DNA of 64,000 nt from NCBI GenBank assembly GCA_964463375.1, contig CAYXBQ010000010.1, positions 12,466 through 76,465 of the forward strand. The letters are read 5' to 3'. The notes beneath the pieces are model-generated. The model was not told where the DNA came from. It did not search any database and saw only the letters and a program-made list of their open reading frames with translations. Positions 60,572 to 64,000 of this stretch are shown here, piece by piece. The translations under genes were made by a program, and so were the position numbers. Positions within the stretch are counted from its first letter, which is position 1. Each line of letters begins with the position of its first letter. Source of the stretch: UMGS1696 sp964463375. Its GTDB lineage: Bacteria > Bacillota > Clostridia > Oscillospirales > CAG-272.

Positions 60572-61354
60572 ATGTTTGATAAGACCGCTCTCACCGCACA
60601 CCTGCGCCACCCGCTGCCGCATATCGTTTTGTACGACACCACCGACTCCACCAACCTCCAATGCAAGCATCTGGCAGAACAGGGGGCACCGGCGGGAACG
60701 CTGGTGATCGCCGGACAGCAGACAGCAGGACGTGGGCGCATGGGGCGTTCCTTCTATTCGCCACACGACACGGGGCTATACATGACGCTGCTGCTTCGTC
60801 CCACGATCCAGCCCACCGAAGCCTTGTCCATCACCACCTGTGCGGCGGTCTGTGTCAGCGAAGCCATTGAGGCGCTTGCGGGGGTCCATGCGGGGATCAA
60901 GTGGGTCAACGATGTGTTCGTAGGCGAAAGGAAGGTCTGCGGCATTCTGACCGAGGCGGCATTCGTACCGGATGGATCGGCACTGCGGTATGCGGTGTTG
61001 GGGATCGGCGTAAATCTGGCGACACCGGCGGGGGATTTTCCACCGGAGCTTGCGAACATAGCTGCCGCCGTCTTTGACCGCACCGACACCGACCTGCGCC
61101 CTCAGCTGGCCGCCGCCATTGTAGATCGTTTTTTAGACTACTATCCCCACCTATCCGACAAGCCCTTCTACGAAGCCTATCGGGATCGGCTCCTGCTCCG
61201 GGGCAAGCCTGTGCAGATCCTATGGGGCAGCGGCACCGGACACGGCACCTGTCTGGATGTGGATCGAGATTTTCGTCTGCTGGTGCAAAACGAAGACGGT
61301 ACCGTACAAGCGTTGTCCAGCGGCGAGGTCAGCGTACGGCAAGACCAGAGATAA
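60572..61354 (+). CDS. birA: Biotin-[acetyl-CoA carboxylase] ligase without DNA-binding domain
   Basis: 260 residues. The catalytic domain is complete: DTTDSTNLQCKHLAEQG, the biotinyl-AMP loop GQQTAGRGRMGRSFYSP, KWVNDVFVGERKVCGILTEA and GIGVNLATP. The C-terminal SH3-like domain follows. The N-terminal winged helix of bifunctional BirA is absent, so it cannot act as the biotin repressor. It biotinylates carboxylase or decarboxylase carrier domains. It is 11 bp before the phosphoesterase gene and probably transcribed with it. Confidence 0.93.
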   Translation: MFDKTALTAHLRHPLPHIVLYDTTDSTNLQCKHLAEQGAPAGTLVIAGQQTAGRGRMGRSFYSPHDTGLYMTLLLRPTIQPTEALSITTCAAVCVSEAIEALAGVHAGIKWVNDVFVGERKVCGILTEAAFVPDGSALRYAVLGIGVNLATPAGDFPPELANIAAAVFDRTDTDLRPQLAAAIVDRFLDYYPHLSDKPFYEAYRDRLLLRGKPVQILWGSGTGHGTCLDVDRDFRLLVQNEDGTVQALSSGEVSVRQDQR

Positions 61355-61365
61355 AAGGAGTTTTT

Positions 61366-62238
61366 ATGTCCAAACATTCCTCTCGGCGTTCCTGTTTGGT
61401 ACCGCTGGTGATTTTTTTCCTGCTGCTGGCCTTGCTCGGCTACGGGTTTTCCGAAGCCCTGCGTACCGTTGTCTATACCATTCCCACCACAAAAGTCACC
61501 GCCCCTGTTCGGTTGGTGCTGCTGACCGACCTGCACAGCTGCTATTATGGGGAAAAGCAGGAGAAGCTGCTCTCCGCCATCGACAAAGCGGCACCGGATC
61601 TGGTCTGTCTGGTGGGCGATATCTTCGACGATGAAGCCTCCCACCAGGGCACCATCGACCTGCTGGACGGCATAGCAGACCGGTATCCGTGCTTTTACGT
61701 CACCGGCAACCATGAGCATTGGTCCGAGGAGGTGTGGGTGCTCAAGGCACTGATGATCTCCTACGGTGTGACGGTGCTGGCAGGCGATACCGTTTCCTTT
61801 TCCACAGAGGATGGCCAGACCCTGCTGCTCGCCGGTATAGACGATCCCACCGGCTTCTACGACAAAGGCACCCCCGGCGTTCCCGAACCGGACTCCTGGC
61901 TGGGGCAGCTTGCCATGGTGGAGGAAGTCGCCAAAGACAGCACCGATTTCACACTCCTACTCTCCCATCGGCCGGAGAAGGTGGCAGAATACACCGCCTC
62001 TCCCTTTGATCTAGTTTTGGCAGGTCATGCCCACGGTGGACAGGTGCGGATCCCCTTTCTCGTAAACGGTCTGTTTGCACCCAACCAGGGCTACTTTCCC
62101 GACTATGCCGGCGGCCTGTACACCTTAGACGATACCACCATGATCGTCAGCCGGGGACTGTGTAAAAACGAAATGCCACGGGTATTCAACCGTCCGGAGG
62201 TCGTGGTGGTGGACATCGTGCCGGCCCAACAAAAATGA
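61366..62238 (+). CDS. Membrane-anchored metallophosphoesterase (YkuE-like)
   Basis: 290 residues from ATG 61366 (AAAGGAG 5 bases upstream). One N-terminal membrane helix (LVPLVIFFLLLALLGYGFSE) leads to a calcineurin-type catalytic domain facing outside: LTDLHSC, VGDIFDD, VTGNHEHW, LLSHRPEK and LAGHAHGGQ give all metal ligands of the family. YkuE-like enzymes act on membrane or cell-wall phosphate esters, but the substrate here is not known. It is co-transcribed with birA. Confidence 0.88.
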   Translation: MSKHSSRRSCLVPLVIFFLLLALLGYGFSEALRTVVYTIPTTKVTAPVRLVLLTDLHSCYYGEKQEKLLSAIDKAAPDLVCLVGDIFDDEASHQGTIDLLDGIADRYPCFYVTGNHEHWSEEVWVLKALMISYGVTVLAGDTVSFSTEDGQTLLLAGIDDPTGFYDKGTPGVPEPDSWLGQLAMVEEVAKDSTDFTLLLSHRPEKVAEYTASPFDLVLAGHAHGGQVRIPFLVNGLFAPNQGYFPDYAGGLYTLDDTTMIVSRGLCKNEMPRVFNRPEVVVVDIVPAQQK

Positions 62239-62304
62239 AAATGACCCATAGCTGCATCCGAAATACAATTCTGCATCATTCATAAAAAAGAGGAGGCTTT
62301 TCCT

Positions 62305-63930
62305 ATGATCTCGTACAAGCATAAGCTGCCTGCCATGCACGTAGACGGCAGGAACAACGGTACCTATAACAATGAGGAGCTGGTCATGCCGGGGGTGCTG
62401 ACCACCACCGATCCACGACTGGGACAGTTTCTCCATGGGCTCCACAATATCGTGGCAGACGACCGGCGGCTGGTGTTCATCGATGGCAAGAAGCTGGGCT
62501 GCTCCCTGAACTGGATCCGGGACCATGTCCACCAGATGAAGGCCTTCAAGCACTGGGAATCCGATATGCGCTCCTTCCTTGATTTCATCATCGACACCCA
62601 GCGGGACGACGGTATGTTCTACGAGCTGATCAAGCAGCTGGACGACGGGCATTGGCAGTTTGTCTCCCCCGCCTGCCGCAAGATCTATAACGAAGACAAC
62701 GTGGCACTGGTGCGGTTGGAGATCGAATCCGACATCGAATATTTGGTGGTCGAAGGTGCCATGCAGGTCTTCAGGGTCACGGGCAATACGGTGTGGTTGT
62801 CGGCGGTCCTGCCCAAGCTGGAACGAGGCATCGACTACATGACCTCCTCCCCCGATCGCTGGGATCCCGACTACGGCCTGTGCAAGCGGGGTGCCACCAT
62901 CGACACCTGGGACTTTGCCTATGGTGTGCCCAACAACAACCGCCGCATTGAGAAGACCACGCCCATGTCCATCCACCATGGAGACAACACCGGTGTGTAC
63001 CAGGCCATGCAGATGCTGGCGTGGATGAACCGGCGATTGGGCTACGACTATAAAGCGGCCGTGTGGGAGGATCGGGCAGAAAAGCTGCGGCAGAACATCA
63101 TGCGCTATCTCTGGAACGGTACATACTTTATCCATATGCTCCCCCTGAACCACGCTGGTGCAGACGACAACGAGGCGGTGCGGCTGTCGCTCTCCAACAG
63201 CTACGCCCTGAACCGGGGGATCCTGACATTGGCTGAAAAACGTTCCATCGTAGAAGAATATATGCGCCGGAGAAAGACCACCGATGCCTTTGCCGAATGG
63301 TTCTCCATCGATCCGCCGTACCCGGACTTCAATGGCAACAAACCCGGCCGCTATGTCAACGGTGCTATCTCTCCCTTCACGGCTGGGGAGCTGGCAAAGG
63401 GTGCCTTCTCCTGCGGCTACGAAAGCTACGGCTGGGACATTCTCAGTCGGTGCATGGAGATGTTCGAGCGGGACGGCAGCATCTATTTCCTGTACGATCC
63501 CATCACCCAACAGAGACAGGGTGGCGGTCCCAGCGGTTGGGGTGCGGCGGCACTGCTGTCTGCCATTGACGAAGGGCTGGCAGGTATCGAAGACATGGAC
63601 TTTGGCTACCACCATATCCGCTTCTCACCCCGGTTCCCTGTGACACCCTATCGGGAGCTGCGCTACATTACCGGCTACGAAAAGACCGACACGGTGGTTG
63701 ATCTGCGCTGGATCTGGAGGGAGGAAGGGATGCGCTACACCCTGACCTCTCCTGCCGAAACGGTGGATTGCCACATCTATCTGCCGGACGGATACGCTGC
63801 CACCGGCATCACTGTAAATGGGGCGGCTGTGGACTACATCCTGTCCATGGTCGGCACGTCTCATTATGTGGACTTTACCGTACAGGCACACGGGAAGGTG
63901 GATATGGAGCTGGTGCTGCAAAAGCAATAA
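62305..63930 (+). CDS. Six-hairpin glycosidase-like protein
   Basis: 541 residues, preceded by GAGGAGG. From about residue 30 to 430 it has the rhythm of an (alpha/alpha)6 barrel: SLNWIRDHVHQMKAFKHWES, CKRGATIDTWDFAYGVP, QMLAWMNRRLGYDYKAAVWE, FSCGYESYGWDILSRCMEMF. A C-terminal beta-sandwich follows (VTPYRELRYITGYEKTDTVV). This layout is shared by alpha-rhamnosidase-like, trehalase-like and other families; I cannot place it further. No signal peptide. With the nearby beta-helix protein it suggests intracellular breakdown of imported oligosaccharides. The last 70 bp of the window contain only a TTGCAATAG direct repeat. Confidence 0.72.
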   Translation: MISYKHKLPAMHVDGRNNGTYNNEELVMPGVLTTTDPRLGQFLHGLHNIVADDRRLVFIDGKKLGCSLNWIRDHVHQMKAFKHWESDMRSFLDFIIDTQRDDGMFYELIKQLDDGHWQFVSPACRKIYNEDNVALVRLEIESDIEYLVVEGAMQVFRVTGNTVWLSAVLPKLERGIDYMTSSPDRWDPDYGLCKRGATIDTWDFAYGVPNNNRRIEKTTPMSIHHGDNTGVYQAMQMLAWMNRRLGYDYKAAVWEDRAEKLRQNIMRYLWNGTYFIHMLPLNHAGADDNEAVRLSLSNSYALNRGILTLAEKRSIVEEYMRRRKTTDAFAEWFSIDPPYPDFNGNKPGRYVNGAISPFTAGELAKGAFSCGYESYGWDILSRCMEMFERDGSIYFLYDPITQQRQGGGPSGWGAAALLSAIDEGLAGIEDMDFGYHHIRFSPRFPVTPYRELRYITGYEKTDTVVDLRWIWREEGMRYTLTSPAETVDCHIYLPDGYAATGITVNGAAVDYILSMVGTSHYVDFTVQAHGKVDMELVLQKQ

Positions 63931-64000
63931 GGGAAATAAAAAATGCGCAAATTGCAATAGCAAGTTGCAATAGTTATCAAAAACGTAACAAAGCATAGTA

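Overview
This window most resembles a chromosomal segment of an anaerobic Gram-positive Clostridia bacterium, probably of the Oscillospiraceae/Ruminococcus group. The evidence is a type I dockerin on a giant secreted protein, strong AGGAGG ribosome binding sites with some TTG and GTG starts, an F-type ATP synthase operon, lipobox lipoproteins and no outer-membrane genes. This is inferred from gene content only. Most genes look moderately GC-rich; the giant dockerin gene (51.6-57.6 kb) is visibly AT-richer and may be foreign.

Region 1 (1-17.0 kb, all minus strand) is one tightly packed exopolysaccharide operon read from about 17 kb towards 1. It runs: chain-length protein, Wze/CpsD-type kinase, an AP2/zinc-ribbon protein, a complete lasso-type RiPP cassette (ABC exporter, nucleotidyltransferase, precursor, asparagine-synthetase-like cyclase, HPr-kinase-like kinase, PqqD-like B1, B2 peptidase), then initiating sugar transferase, glycosyltransferases, pyruvyl transferase, polymerase and flippase (cut by the window edge). 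Directly upstream (17.04-18.53 kb) a tyrosine recombinase gene and a strong outward-facing promoter lie between two perfect 38-bp inverted repeats. I read this as a self-contained DNA inversion switch controlling polysaccharide and RiPP together. As sequenced, the promoter points away from the operon into a terminator, so this is probably the OFF (or low) state.

Region 2 (18.7-26.4 kb) is a small catabolic locus. An AraC regulator, a sialate-O-acetylesterase-like hydrolase and an orphan solute-binding lipoprotein diverge from a glycyl radical enzyme plus zinc alcohol dehydrogenase. The shared intergenic region carries three tandem 17-bp palindromes. A second AraC-type regulator with a C-terminal effector-binding-like domain follows.

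Region 3 (26.4-37.0 kb, minus strand) holds an acetyltransferase flanked by a 27-bp direct repeat, small membrane or Cys-rich proteins with a TetR regulator, and a cluster resembling Bacillus ydjGHI (SPFH, TFIIB-like zinc ribbon, TPM domain). That cluster has added DUF4428 and DUF6935-like proteins and lipoproteins but no PspA.

Region 4 (37.1-43.6 kb, plus strand) has a probable 6S RNA, a sugar-binding lipoprotein, a membrane-anchored LuxR-type regulator, a MazG-like protein and aspS.

Region 5 (43.7-51.1 kb) is the ATP synthase operon. Its alpha subunit is fused in one reading frame behind a b-type membrane stalk and a delta C-terminal domain (b'-delta-alpha, 746 aa), and its epsilon subunit lacks the C-terminal helical domain. 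Region 6 (51.1-64 kb) holds the giant dockerin protein, an XRE regulator, a beta-helix protein, BirA, a metallophosphoesterase and a six-hairpin glycosidase-like protein. I saw no tRNA, rRNA or CRISPR array.
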